Shown here one piece after another: positions 16,461 to 25,127 of a DNA stretch of 64,000 bases (the stretch's first letter is position 1; the number at the start of each line of letters is the position of its first letter). The notes under the pieces are model-generated. The model searched no databases. It saw only the letters and a program-made list of their open reading frames with translations, and had not been told where the DNA came from. Both the position numbers and the translations under genes were made by a program. Source of the DNA: VXNE01 sp963665455 (GTDB lineage Bacteria; Pseudomonadota; Gammaproteobacteria; Pseudomonadales; Azotimanducaceae); assembly GCA_963665455.1 (NCBI GenBank), contig OY762279.1, positions 62,001 through 126,000 on the forward strand, written 5' to 3'.

Positions 16461-17129
16461 TCAGCCCTCCATTTCCCGCTCCGGCCCCACCTGCGCGCGC
16501 ATCAGCAGCCGACCGTTCCGCCGATACACCGCGAGCGCGTCGAGGAACTCCACCGTACCGTAGGCGTCGGACGCGCCGAGCAGCCGGTCCCGCACCATGT
16601 GCACCGTCAGGTCGTGGGTGACGCAGAGATCGATCTGCTGCTTGGCGACGGGGTGATCGAGCTTGGCCGCGACGATGTCGAGCACGAGCCGGGCGGCCTG
16701 GTCGGCGGGCATGATCGCATCGCGGGGTAGCTCTCCCGCGACCCAGCGTTCCACGAAGCCCGCGAGCCCACCCGCCCCCTCGAGCGCCCGGAACATCTTC
16801 ATCTGGTCGAGCACGTAGAAGACGCCGAGGCCCTCCACCGGCCGCACGCGCGTCGCCTCCCCGCCCTTCGAGGCATGGCCGAGCAACGCGAGTTGCGCGG
16901 TTTCGATACAGCGCTCCGGGGGCGAGGCATAGCCGCGTAGCGTGTGGGTCTTGGGCAAGCGCTCCCCGAGGCGGCGCGACAGGTCGCGGCCTTCCTCGGT
17001 CAGCGGGTTCACCAGATCGTGGACGTTCTTGTTGAACTCGCGGGCCGAGTGGCGCATCAGGAGCGCGATGTGGTCCACGCCGCTCGCGGCCAGTTCGCGG
17101 ACCGTCTCTATGGTGGCGTCGCCGTACAT
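16461..17129 (-). CDS. Histidine phosphatase superfamily protein
   Basis: The 222-residue product has the phosphatase N-terminal motif with the catalytic His in LLMRHSARE (an RHS variant of the usual RHG), then LTEEGRDLSRRLGERLP and the YASPPERCIETAQ segment that supplies the second Arg. The second catalytic His appears in CVTHDLTVHMV. Members dephosphorylate sugars, phytate, nucleotides or protein phosphohistidine; which applies here is not clear. The gene is divergent from an SDR gene with a 92-base shared control region. It begins with an A/G-rich ribosome site right before ATG. Confidence 0.85.
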   Translation of the reverse strand: MYGDATIETVRELAASGVDHIALLMRHSAREFNKNVHDLVNPLTEEGRDLSRRLGERLPKTHTLRGYASPPERCIETAQLALLGHASKGGEATRVRPVEGLGVFYVLDQMKMFRALEGAGGLAGFVERWVAGELPRDAIMPADQAARLVLDIVAAKLDHPVAKQQIDLCVTHDLTVHMVRDRLLGASDAYGTVEFLDALAVYRRNGRLLMRAQVGPEREMEG

Positions 17130-17221
17130 TCCCCTTTAGTATCCCACGCCTTCGCGCATCGGACCCCCTCCGGCACGCTTGGTGGCCGGGGCTCCGGGCG
17201 TGGCACCCGAAGGAGGAACGC

Positions 17222-18142
17222 ATGGGACGTTTGGACGGCAAGATCGCCGTGGTGACCGGCGCCGGCCGGGGGATCGGACGCGAGATCGCGTTGCTCATGG
17301 CCGCGGAGGGCGCCAAGGTTGTCGTAAACGACCTCGGCGGCGCGACCGACGGCACCGGGGGCGGGACGATCGCCCAGGAGGTGGTGGATGAGATTCGCGC
17401 GGCCGGGGGCGAGGCGGCGGCGAACACCCAGTCCGTGGCGACGGTCGAAGGCGGCGCGTCCCTGCTCGCGACCGCCGTCGAGAGCTTCGGCGGCATGGAC
17501 ATCCTGGTGAACAACGCCGGTATCCTGCGCGACAAGTCCATCTTCAACATGGAGGAGGGGGACTGGGACGCGGTGCTGGCGGTCCACCTGAAGGGCCACT
17601 ACTGCTGCTCGCGCCCGTTCGCGAAGTATCTCCGGGAGTCGGGGCGAACCGGCTGCCGCATCGTAAACTTCTCCAGCGTCTCGGGGCTCTTCGGCAACTT
17701 CGGCCAAGCCAACTACGGGGCCGCCAAGGCCGGCATCGCCGGGTTCTCGCGGGTGCTCGCCATCGAGCTCGCGAAGTACGGCTGCACCGTCAACACCATC
17801 TCGCCCGGCGCGTTGACGCGCATGACCATTCCGTTGCGGGACGCGCGCGGCGAGGAGACGACCCAGGACGACCTCGACACCGGCGGGCCGCAGCACATCG
17901 CGCCGGTGGTGGCGTGGCTCTGCACGGACGAGGCGGCGGGCATCTCCAACCAGATCATCCACTGCGCCAGCGGCCTCGTCGGCATCATGCAGCAGCCGGC
18001 GATCATCAAGAGCTTTCGGAAGCCGGACGGTGGCCTCTGGACCCTCGATGATCTCGACGACTACATGCCTCAACTCGTGGACGCCCGCCAGACCAACATC
18101 GAGGCCGCCCGGGAAGCGAGCGCGGCCATCGACATCGCCTGA
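17222..18142 (+). CDS. SDR-family dehydrogenase, MFE-2/hydroxyacyl-CoA dehydrogenase type
   Basis: A 306-residue SDR with VTGAGRGIGREIAL, NDLGG at the cofactor-discriminating position, LVNNAGILRDKSIFNM, the catalytic Ser in NFSSVSGLFGNFGQANYGAAKAG-type context, and YGAAK. The segment NAGILRDKSI with NYGAAKAGI is characteristic of the (3R)-hydroxyacyl-CoA dehydrogenase part of peroxisomal multifunctional enzyme 2 and its bacterial homologues. The C-terminal tail of about 50 residues (YMPQLVDARQTNIEAA) is longer than in plain SDRs. A strong ribosome site (AAGGAGGAAC) precedes the ATG. It is followed after 15 bases by the epoxide-hydrolase-like gene. A role in degrading an acyl-CoA or aromatic substrate is inferred. 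Confidence 0.88.
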   Translation: MGRLDGKIAVVTGAGRGIGREIALLMAAEGAKVVVNDLGGATDGTGGGTIAQEVVDEIRAAGGEAAANTQSVATVEGGASLLATAVESFGGMDILVNNAGILRDKSIFNMEEGDWDAVLAVHLKGHYCCSRPFAKYLRESGRTGCRIVNFSSVSGLFGNFGQANYGAAKAGIAGFSRVLAIELAKYGCTVNTISPGALTRMTIPLRDARGEETTQDDLDTGGPQHIAPVVAWLCTDEAAGISNQIIHCASGLVGIMQQPAIIKSFRKPDGGLWTLDDLDDYMPQLVDARQTNIEAAREASAAIDIA

Positions 18143-18157
18143 CGGGAGCTGCGGCGA

Positions 18158-19093
18158 ATGCGCAACGCGAGCGACTACGAGCGAGTCCGCACCAACGGCG
18201 TGACGTTGGCCGTGCACGAGGCCGGTTCGGGAAGGCCGGTCGTGCTCTGCCATGGCTGGCCGGAGATGGGCTGGTCCTGGCGGCATCAGGTCGGTCCCCT
18301 CGTCGAGGCCGGCTACCGGACGATCGTCCCCAACCAGCGGGGCTATTGGCTCTCGGATCGCCCGGAGGCCGTCGAGGACTACGACATCAACGCCCTGACG
18401 AGGGACCTCGCGGGCCTGCTCGATCACTACGGGGAAGATCAAGCCGTCTTCGTCGGCCATGACTGGGGCGCGATCGTGGTGTGGGCGATGGCGCAGCTCC
18501 ATCCCGACCGGGTGGCCGGTGTTATCAACCTGAGCGTGCCGTTCATGGAGCGCGGACCCACCGAGTGGGTCGGCTTCTGGGAGTCGCAGCTCGGCGGCGA
18601 CTTCTACATCGTGCACTTCAACCGGCGGCCTGGTGTTGCCGACGCGGCGTTCGAGGCGAACACGCGACAGTTCCTGCGCAACATCTACCGGACGGAGCAG
18701 TGGAAGGAGCCGGCGCGGGCGCCGCAATCCGGCATGCCGCTGATCAACCTCGCCAAGCAGCCGGAGCCCCGCGGCAAGGCGTTCATGGACGATGGAGACC
18801 TCGACGTATTCGTGAACGGGTTCGGGGAGAGCGGCTTCACCGGCGGCATCAACTGGTACCGCAACTTCACGCGCAACTGGCACATCCTGGGTGACGCACC
18901 GCAGGTCGTGGAGGCCCCGAGCCTGATGATCCATGGCGAATACGACACCGTGCCGAAGTCGCGGACGCTGGAGCGGCACGTGCCCAACGTGGAGGTCCAC
19001 ACCCTCGAGTGCGGCCACTGGATCCAGCAGGAGAAGCCCGCCGAGACCAACGCCTTGATGCTCGACTGGCTGGGGCGGCACTACCCTGCGTAG
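18158..19093 (+). CDS. Epoxide-hydrolase-like alpha/beta hydrolase
   Basis: The 311-residue product has the epoxide hydrolase oxyanion motif LCHGWPEMGWSWRHQ, the nucleophile Asp in VGHDWGAIV, and the terminal His in CGHWIQQEKP. The acidic residue is likely the Asp of MIHGEYDTVP. The HGWPE plus GHDWG pair points to soluble epoxide hydrolases or fluoroacetate-dehalogenase-like enzymes; haloalkane dehalogenases have a different Trp pattern. It is 15 bases behind the SDR gene and probably co-transcribed. The substrate is unknown. The next operon is convergent with a 37-base gap. Confidence 0.88.
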   Translation: MRNASDYERVRTNGVTLAVHEAGSGRPVVLCHGWPEMGWSWRHQVGPLVEAGYRTIVPNQRGYWLSDRPEAVEDYDINALTRDLAGLLDHYGEDQAVFVGHDWGAIVVWAMAQLHPDRVAGVINLSVPFMERGPTEWVGFWESQLGGDFYIVHFNRRPGVADAAFEANTRQFLRNIYRTEQWKEPARAPQSGMPLINLAKQPEPRGKAFMDDGDLDVFVNGFGESGFTGGINWYRNFTRNWHILGDAPQVVEAPSLMIHGEYDTVPKSRTLERHVPNVEVHTLECGHWIQQEKPAETNALMLDWLGRHYPA

Positions 19094-19130
19094 GGGAGCC
19101 GGCGTGGGCGTGCGTCGCTGAAGTCCGCCG

Positions 19131-20447
19131 CTACCGAAAGTACACGAACTGCAGGAACGCCTGGGTGCCGCCGCCGCTGGTGACGCCCTCCACCACGGGT
19201 GCGCCCCCGAACTCCTCGCCCTCGTCGCCGAGCACGGTGGTGATCCCCATCTGCATGCGCGTGAAGTCGGACGGTTCGTAGATCAGCGCGGTCTGTAGCA
19301 GGCTCGAGCGGTCGTCGAGGTTCACGATGGTCGTCAGGCTCTGGGTCCACAGCGCGCTCCACTGATAGGTCGCGCCGACGGCCAGATAGTCGCGCATCAT
19401 GTTGAAGAGTTCGCCCCGGGCGAGGCGCGTGACGAGCGGGGACGGCAATTCGGAACGCCGCGTGGGGAGTTCGCGCACGCCAAAGTCGTTGTGGAAGTAC
19501 TCGATGAAGCCGAACGCCGCGCGCTGGAACAGGTCGAAGGCCCAGTCGATATTGACGATGCCGGAGACATACCACTCGTCGTCCGCTTCAAGGCGCGTAC
19601 CGGTCACGTCGGTGCGCAGGATGGCCCCGCCGATGGGGACGCGCAGGGTCAGCCCGAGCACGTCGTCGAGGTAGTGGCGCGCGCCGAGCACCTCGATCTC
19701 GCTGCCGCCCAGGAAGCCGTGCCACTTGATCGCCCGGCTGCCGCTGTCGGATCCGACCTTGCCGTATTCGTCGCGCCGCGCCACGTAGAGGAACTGGAGG
19801 TCGCTGCCCCGGAACGCTTGTTCGACGAGCACCACGTCGTCGCCCGGCTTGTATTCGCGGTCCACGGTGGTGGGGGCGAACGGGTTGAAGAGATCCATGG
19901 GCTGGAACACCCGCCCGCTGCCCCAGCTCACGGCCTGGCGGCCCACGGTCACAGAGAGGTTCCGCCGGCGGTACTCCAGCGCGAAGCGGTCGAAACGGTG
20001 TACCGCGCGATGGCGGTTGCCGTCGTCGATCTCCCAAGTGAGGCGCATCAGGCGCCGCGCGTCCTCCGTCGGCGTCTGGTCGAGGGTCTGCTGGGAAGCG
20101 CTCGCGAGCGCGAACGAGTCGCCGTTCAGCCAGTTCAGGGAGTAGTCCGCGATGAAACGCAGGCTGCTGTCGGGGTCGCCGCCCTTGCGGTTGGCGTCGG
20201 CGCGCACGAGCACGCGCAGGCTACCGGTGTGGTCGATGGCGGGCGTTCCGCTCGTCTGGCGCTGGAAGTCTTCGTCGGGGAGCATGGCGCCGGCGCTGAA
20301 CCACTTGAGCCGGCCCTTGATCTCGGAGTCCTGGGCCTGCGCCGGGGCCGTCGTAGCGAGGCAGAGCGTGGCGACCAGGGCGGCGGAGCGCACCTGTCGG
20401 GTCCACCGGCCGTGGAGGGTCGGGGTGGGATTCGCGCCGACGATCAA
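19131..20447 (-). CDS. Putative outer-membrane beta-barrel protein of the Lol-like operon
   Basis: The roughly 438-residue product has a signal peptide (AALVATLCLATTAPAQA) and long alternating hydrophobic/polar strands. It ends in aromatic FLQFVYFR, as expected for a beta-barrel outer-membrane protein. I cannot name a family; similar proteins with a phospholipid or porin-like role are common in LolA-like/FtsX operons. The TTG start at 20447 overlaps the ATPase stop (TTGA), giving tight coupling; a later GTG in front of the hydrophobic segment is an alternative. It is the last gene of the operon, so it likely provides the outer-membrane end of the transport path. Confidence 0.65.
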   Translation of the reverse strand: MIVGANPTPTLHGRWTRQVRSAALVATLCLATTAPAQAQDSEIKGRLKWFSAGAMLPDEDFQRQTSGTPAIDHTGSLRVLVRADANRKGGDPDSSLRFIADYSLNWLNGDSFALASASQQTLDQTPTEDARRLMRLTWEIDDGNRHRAVHRFDRFALEYRRRNLSVTVGRQAVSWGSGRVFQPMDLFNPFAPTTVDREYKPGDDVVLVEQAFRGSDLQFLYVARRDEYGKVGSDSGSRAIKWHGFLGGSEIEVLGARHYLDDVLGLTLRVPIGGAILRTDVTGTRLEADDEWYVSGIVNIDWAFDLFQRAAFGFIEYFHNDFGVRELPTRRSELPSPLVTRLARGELFNMMRDYLAVGATYQWSALWTQSLTTIVNLDDRSSLLQTALIYEPSDFTRMQMGITTVLGDEGEEFGGAPVVEGVTSGGGTQAFLQFVYFR

Positions 20448-21169
20448 GCGTCCGGCGACGGGGCGGTCGTGCCCGCGTCCGTGGACGCGCCGTCGCTCTC
20501 GATGGCGCCGTCCCGGAGGTTCACGGGCCGCTTGGCGTATCCCATCACCATCGGATCGTGGGTCGCGGTGACGATCGTGACGCCGTGGTTCTCGTTGATG
20601 TTGCGCAGCAGTTCCAGCAACTCCTTCGTCGTGGCGGTGTCCAGGTTCGCGCTCGGCTCGTCGGCGAGCAGTAGCACCGGGTCCGTCACCACCGCGCGGG
20701 CCACCGCGACGCGCTGCTGCTGGCCGCCGGAGAGTTCGCCCGGCCGCCGGTCGCCGATGTCGTCGAGCCCGAGCCGATCCAGGATCTCGAGCGCGCGCTC
20801 GCGGCGTTCGCTCGCGCCGATCCCCTGTAGTTGCATGATGAACTCGACGTTCTCGACCGCGGTCAGGACCGGAATCAGGTTGTAGGCCTGGAAGACGAAG
20901 CCGATCTTGCGCAGCCGCAGGTCGGAGAGCTGGGCTTCCGAAAGGCCGCCTAAGCTCTGCCCGTCCACGGAGACGGACCCGTCGTTCGGCCGGTCGAGCC
21001 CGCCGATGATGTGCAGGAGCGTCGACTTGCCGGAGCCGGAGGGCCCCGCCAGGCTGACCCAGTCGCCCTTGTGGACGGCGAAGTCGACGCCGCGTAGAGC
21101 GTGTACCGGCACGGCGTCGTCGGCGTAGACACGCGTCACGCCCCGACACTGCACAACTTCTTCAGACAT
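20444..21169 (-). CDS. LolD/MacB-like ABC transporter ATP-binding protein
   Basis: A 241-residue ATPase with Walker A GPSGSGKST, the LolD/MacB-type IGFVFQAYNLIPVLTAVENV Q-loop, signature LSGGQQQRVAVARAV, Walker B VLLLADEPSANLD and TATHDP. Phylogenetically this group pairs with FtsX-type permeases. It is the only ATPase in an operon with five such permeases, which means it must serve several permease pairs or an uncommon complex. The start ATG is 48 bases after the last permease stop. It overlaps the beta-barrel gene by TTGA. Confidence 0.93.
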   Translation of the reverse strand: MSEEVVQCRGVTRVYADDAVPVHALRGVDFAVHKGDWVSLAGPSGSGKSTLLHIIGGLDRPNDGSVSVDGQSLGGLSEAQLSDLRLRKIGFVFQAYNLIPVLTAVENVEFIMQLQGIGASERRERALEILDRLGLDDIGDRRPGELSGGQQQRVAVARAVVTDPVLLLADEPSANLDTATTKELLELLRNINENHGVTIVTATHDPMVMGYAKRPVNLRDGAIESDGASTDAGTTAPSPDA

Positions 21170-21217
21170 GCGTTTCCTCCATGCAAGGTCGGCGTGGCCG
21201 ACGCGTATGGCAAGACA

Positions 21218-22441
21218 TTATCGGCGCATGGCCTCGAGCGGACCCATCTTCATGCAACGCACCGCCGGAGAGGCGCTCGCAACGAAGCCCAGGATCAGGC
21301 TCAGGACCACGACCAGGATGACGTCCTGGGCGAAGAGCTGCGGCACGAGCACGTTGCTGAGCCCGAAGGTGGAGAGCGCCTCGTTGAACGCCGCGAGGTC
21401 CACGCCGTCGGCGATGGGCAGGTAGGCCAGCACGCCGATCACGACTCCTCCGGCGATGCCGGCGCCCATGATGAGCGTGGATTCGAGCACCACCTGCAGC
21501 AGGACGGAGCGTGGCCGCATCCCGATGGCGCGCATCATGCCCATCTCCCGCGTGCGTTCCATGACCGCCGTCACCAGCGAGTTGACGAGCCCAAAGGACA
21601 GCGCCCCCATCATGATGAAGAAGTAGACCAGGATGACGACGTCGATGATCGCCGTCATCGCCGCGGCCGTCGGGTCGAGCTGCTGCCAGGTCATCACGTC
21701 GAGCCCGGCGAACACGTTCGCGAGGCGCTGCAGGAGCGGGGGGCTGAAGCGTTCTTCGGTGAGCCGTACGGAGAGTTCCGTCACGACGTTGGTTTCGAGC
21801 AGGTCCTGCACGGTGTCGCGGCCCGTGAAGACGAAGATCTTCTCGAGCGAGGAGGTGTCGCTGCGGTAGATGCCTGCCACGCGGTAGCCGGCTTCCCGGT
21901 TGCGGCCGTCGGCGCCCTGGGTGATGAGCACGATGCGCCGGCCGACCTGGGTCTCGATGCGCTCCGCCAGGCCTGCCCCGACGATCACGCGCCGGTCGGC
22001 GGCGTCGGCGAGCCCTTCGCCCTGGATCGCGAGCTTGCCGACGAAGGAGATGTTCTCGCTGGCGGGGTCGATGCCCACGAGCTGGATGCCCCGGGTCTCC
22101 CGCTCGCTCATGATGACCGCCGGCACCCGCACGCGGGACGCCCACCCGGCGACCATGTCCGACGTGATGCCCTCGAGCGCGTCCGGCCGCCAGTCCTGCG
22201 CGACCTCGAAGCTCTGGGCGATGCCGGGGTCGTCCAGGTACCCGGGCGCCAGGATCTTGACGTGCCCGTTCATGAGGTCGACGGCGTTGTCGGCCATCTG
22301 CACCTGCATGCCCCGGATGAAGGAGTTCGCGAGGACCACGGCGGCGATGGCGAACGTGATGCCCCCGAGCAGGATCCCGTTGCGTCGCTTGTGGCGCCAC
22401 AGGTTGCGCCAGCCCAGTTGTACGAGGAGGCGGAGCTTCAT
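21218..22441 (-). CDS. FtsX-type ABC permease E (divergent member of the operon)
   Basis: A 407-residue LolC/LolE/MacB-type permease: N-terminal helix after MKLRLLVQLGWRNLWRHKR, a periplasmic domain of about 220 residues with GHVKILAPGYLDDPG, then three C-terminal helices around IIDVVILVYFFIMMGALSFG. The cytoplasmic coupling motif TREMGMMRAIGMRPRS is conserved with the other four permeases. It is clearly related to them but more diverged, with MNGHVKIL in place of GHAQVQ. It probably forms the partner subunit for one or more paralogues in a LolCE-like heterodimer. The gap to the preceding permease is 34 bases. Confidence 0.88.
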   Translation of the reverse strand: MKLRLLVQLGWRNLWRHKRRNGILLGGITFAIAAVVLANSFIRGMQVQMADNAVDLMNGHVKILAPGYLDDPGIAQSFEVAQDWRPDALEGITSDMVAGWASRVRVPAVIMSERETRGIQLVGIDPASENISFVGKLAIQGEGLADAADRRVIVGAGLAERIETQVGRRIVLITQGADGRNREAGYRVAGIYRSDTSSLEKIFVFTGRDTVQDLLETNVVTELSVRLTEERFSPPLLQRLANVFAGLDVMTWQQLDPTAAAMTAIIDVVILVYFFIMMGALSFGLVNSLVTAVMERTREMGMMRAIGMRPRSVLLQVVLESTLIMGAGIAGGVVIGVLAYLPIADGVDLAAFNEALSTFGLSNVLVPQLFAQDVILVVVLSLILGFVASASPAVRCMKMGPLEAMRR

Positions 22442-22475
22442 GGAGTCCCTCCAGGCTTTGTGATGGCTTCGAGTT

Positions 22476-23819
22476 TCATTCTTCGGCCCGCAGCGCTTCG
22501 ACGGCGTTCAGGCGCCAGATGCGCCGCGCCGGGATGGCGGCGGCGACCTGCACGGCCACGACCATGATCGCCGTCATGGCAAGCGCCCCCGTGGAGTCGA
22601 ACACGGGGATCATCACGTCTGGCAGGAAGAACGTTGCCATCATGTCCGCGGACATGCCGAACGCCGACATGGGAATGCCCTCGATGGCGATGACGTACAC
22701 GAACGCCAGCGACGACACGAGGCCGAGCGCCACACCCGTGAGGCTCATCCAGAGCCCCTCGAGCTGCACCATGCGGAAGATCGCGGCGGGGGCCATGCCG
22801 ATCGCCTTCAGCATGCCGAACTCGGCCGTGCGTTCGAAGACCGTCATGACGAAAGTACTGACGACCACGAAGGTCACGATCACCACCAGGAAGAGGGCGA
22901 AGACCGCGGACCCGCCGATCTCCCCGACGACCGTTTGCTGGAGTTCCGGCATGAGTTCCTGCCACGGACGCACGGCGGCGTTGCCGTCGAGCGGAGCGAT
23001 CCCGGTGGCGAGGTCGGCCGCGAACGCGCGGGCGTCCCGCGGGCCGCCTGTCAGCACGGCGATGGCGTGGGCCTCGTCCTGCAGGCCGAACGCCTCCGCG
23101 AAGTCGTCGAAGTGCACCGTCAGGAAGCCGCGGTCGAGGTCGGGGATTCCCGATTCGAAGAGCCCGACCAGGGTGACCGCCATCGCGGCGACGCTGCCTT
23201 CCTTGCCGGTGCCGAGGACGATGATGTCGTCTCCTGGCGCCACGCCGAGGTTGCGCGCCAGCTTGCTGCCCATGAAACCTTCGCCGACACGCTCCACGGG
23301 CCGCCCGCCGGGTAGCGCCTGGCTGGCCAGCGCCGCGAACTCGACCGCGGGGTCGATGCCAACGATCTGGCCGGCGAAACTCCGCTCGCCCGAACCCTCG
23401 GACACGAGCCCGAAGCCCAAGCCACGCGGCGCCACGGCTCGCACGTCCGGATGGCCGGCCAGGGTCTCGGTCAACGCCGCCAGTCCCTCGACGGTGCTCC
23501 GCATCCGCGGATCCTCCAGGTAGTCGGGATGCTGCACCTGCGCGTGGCCGGTCAGTTGCGCGGTCCCGACTTCCAGCATCGTGTCGATGGCGCCGATCTG
23601 GAGCGAGCGCGCGAACACGACGAGGAGTATGGCGAACCCCACGCCTCCGGCCGTCAGCCAAGTGCGCCGGGGGACGCGCCAGAGGTTGCGCCAGGCCATG
23701 GTGATCAGGGCTGCTCTTGCTTGCGAGGGGTGAGCCCCTGACGCGGGCCGCCTTCGCGCTCCCCCGGCAGCTTGGCGCGCCGGTCTCGATGCGACGGGAG
23801 AGAGCGTCAGTTCGGACAT
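22476..23819 (-). CDS. FtsX-type ABC permease D with an in-frame palindromic insert
   Basis: About 447 residues; N-terminal MSELTLSPVASRPARQAAGG, then ALITMAWRNLWRVPRRTWLT, a periplasmic domain starting GHAQVQHPDYLEDPRM, and three C-terminal helices. The EFGMLKAIGM coupling loop matches the other paralogues. Compared with permeases B and C, it carries about 15 extra residues (ARRRPASGAHPSQAR) between the N-terminal tag and the first helix; these come from a palindromic DNA element described separately. The start ATG overlaps the previous stop (TGATG). The frame continues open upstream into the preceding gene, but no homology supports a longer start. Confidence 0.9.
   Translation of the reverse strand: MSELTLSPVASRPARQAAGGARRRPASGAHPSQARAALITMAWRNLWRVPRRTWLTAGGVGFAILLVVFARSLQIGAIDTMLEVGTAQLTGHAQVQHPDYLEDPRMRSTVEGLAALTETLAGHPDVRAVAPRGLGFGLVSEGSGERSFAGQIVGIDPAVEFAALASQALPGGRPVERVGEGFMGSKLARNLGVAPGDDIIVLGTGKEGSVAAMAVTLVGLFESGIPDLDRGFLTVHFDDFAEAFGLQDEAHAIAVLTGGPRDARAFAADLATGIAPLDGNAAVRPWQELMPELQQTVVGEIGGSAVFALFLVVIVTFVVVSTFVMTVFERTAEFGMLKAIGMAPAAIFRMVQLEGLWMSLTGVALGLVSSLAFVYVIAIEGIPMSAFGMSADMMATFFLPDVMIPVFDSTGALAMTAIMVVAVQVAAAIPARRIWRLNAVEALRAEE
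23721..23768. repeat. Palindromic element inside permease D, related to the PEPC inserts
   Basis: GCGAGGGG TG AGCCCCT (23723-23739) is followed at 23755-23768 by CGCGCTCCCCCGGC. The PEP carboxylase insert has GCGAGGGGCAAGCCCCT followed directly by CGCGCTCCCCGGC. The shared left arm and tail show they are copies of one element, with 15 extra bases here. The insertion keeps the reading frame. Confidence 0.7.
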
Positions 23820-25126
23820 CACTCTTGGTCCCGGAGCGCATCGACCGCGTTCAGCCGCCAGATGCGCGGGGCGGGGACGGCGGCGGCGAACTGGACCGCG
23901 GCGATCATGACCGCGGCCATGAGCAGCGCATCCCGGGTCGCGAATGCGGGTACGAGCGTGTCGGGCAGGTTCAGCCGCTGGTACATCAGCGCCAGGTCCT
24001 CGAACCCGGCCACGGGAATACCCACCGCGGCGACGGCGGACACGACCGCAAGGGCTGCCGCCGCGCCCAGGGCGACGCCGATCAGGCTCATCCAGAGCAC
24101 TTCGAACTGCACCATGCGAAAGATCGCGGACGGCGGCATGCCGATGGCCTTCAGCATGCCGAACTCGGCGGTGCGGTCGAAGACCGTCATGACGAACGTG
24201 CTGACCACCACGAAGGTCACGAGTACGGCCAGGATGCTGGCGAGCGTGAACCCGATGGTGTCCTTGATGACGAGCAGCTGCGCCAGCTCTGGCTGAATCT
24301 CCTGCCATGGCAGCACGCGCGCCGTGCCGGTGGTCACGGCGTACTCGACAGCGGGGACGATGGAGGCCGCGAAGCCGCGCGCGTCGCCCGGGTCCGGGCC
24401 GAGCGCGGCGACGACATGGGCTTCGTCCTCGAGTCCGAACGCATCGGAGAAGTCGTCGAAGTGCACCATCAGGACGCTGCGGTCGAACTCCGGAACGCTG
24501 GACTCGAAGAGTCCGACGAGGGTGACCGAGGTCGCCGCGACACCGCCCTCCTTCCCGGTACCGATGACGACGACGCCGTCTCCCACACCTGCCCCGAGAT
24601 TGCGTGCGAGGACGCTGCCCATGAAACCCTCCCCGGCGTGCTCGACGGCACGGCCCCCGGGCAGGGCCCGTTGCGAGATCGTGGCGAACTCGACGGCGGG
24701 GTCGATGCCCATGACCTGGGCGCCGAAGCTCCGCTCTCCGGACTCGGCTTCTGCGGACACCAGCGCGAATCCGATGCCACGGGGGGCCGCCGCACGCACG
24801 TCGGGATGCGCGGCCAGTGCCTCGGTCACTGCGGACAGCCCCTCGACCGTGTGACGCATCCTGGGATCGTCCAGGTACTCCGAGTGCTGTACCTGGGCGT
24901 GACCACTCATTTGTTCGGTGACGAGGTTGATCGTGGTGTCGAAGATTCCCCCGTGCATGGAGCGTATGAATACGACGAGGAGCACGGCAAAGGCCACGCC
25001 ACCAGCCGTCAGCCAAGTGCGCCGGGGGACGCGCCACAGGTTGCGCCACGCCAAGGTGACGAGGGCTCCACCGGCGGCCCGCGGAACGGGCCGCGAAGCC
25101 GTGCAAGGGAGCGTCAGCTCGGCCAC
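23819..25126 (-). CDS. FtsX-type ABC permease C
   Basis: A 435-residue paralogue with N-terminal MAELTLPCTASRPV, GGALVTLAWRNLWRVPRRTW, GHAQVQHSEYLDDPRM in the periplasmic domain, and the EFGMLKAIGMPPSAIFRMVQ coupling loop. Topology and length are those of MacB/LolE permeases. It lies one base after permease B and shares a one-base overlap (TGATG) with permease D. Sequence similarity to B and D is high along the whole length, which indicates recent tandem duplication. It should work with the single ATPase of the operon in moving a lipid or lipoprotein substrate. Confidence 0.9.
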   Translation of the reverse strand: MAELTLPCTASRPVPRAAGGALVTLAWRNLWRVPRRTWLTAGGVAFAVLLVVFIRSMHGGIFDTTINLVTEQMSGHAQVQHSEYLDDPRMRHTVEGLSAVTEALAAHPDVRAAAPRGIGFALVSAEAESGERSFGAQVMGIDPAVEFATISQRALPGGRAVEHAGEGFMGSVLARNLGAGVGDGVVVIGTGKEGGVAATSVTLVGLFESSVPEFDRSVLMVHFDDFSDAFGLEDEAHVVAALGPDPGDARGFAASIVPAVEYAVTTGTARVLPWQEIQPELAQLLVIKDTIGFTLASILAVLVTFVVVSTFVMTVFDRTAEFGMLKAIGMPPSAIFRMVQFEVLWMSLIGVALGAAAALAVVSAVAAVGIPVAGFEDLALMYQRLNLPDTLVPAFATRDALLMAAVMIAAVQFAAAVPAPRIWRLNAVDALRDQE

Positions 25127-25127
25127 G

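Noticed and set aside
20448..21149. Extension of the beta-barrel gene through the ATPase gene
   Set aside because: The additional residues are an alternative frame of the ATPase. A signal peptide begins near 20,400.
23820..25106. Upstream extension of permease D into permease C
   Set aside because: The frame is open, but residues there are an out-of-frame reading of permease C. The internal ATG at 23819 begins the sequence that aligns with paralogues.
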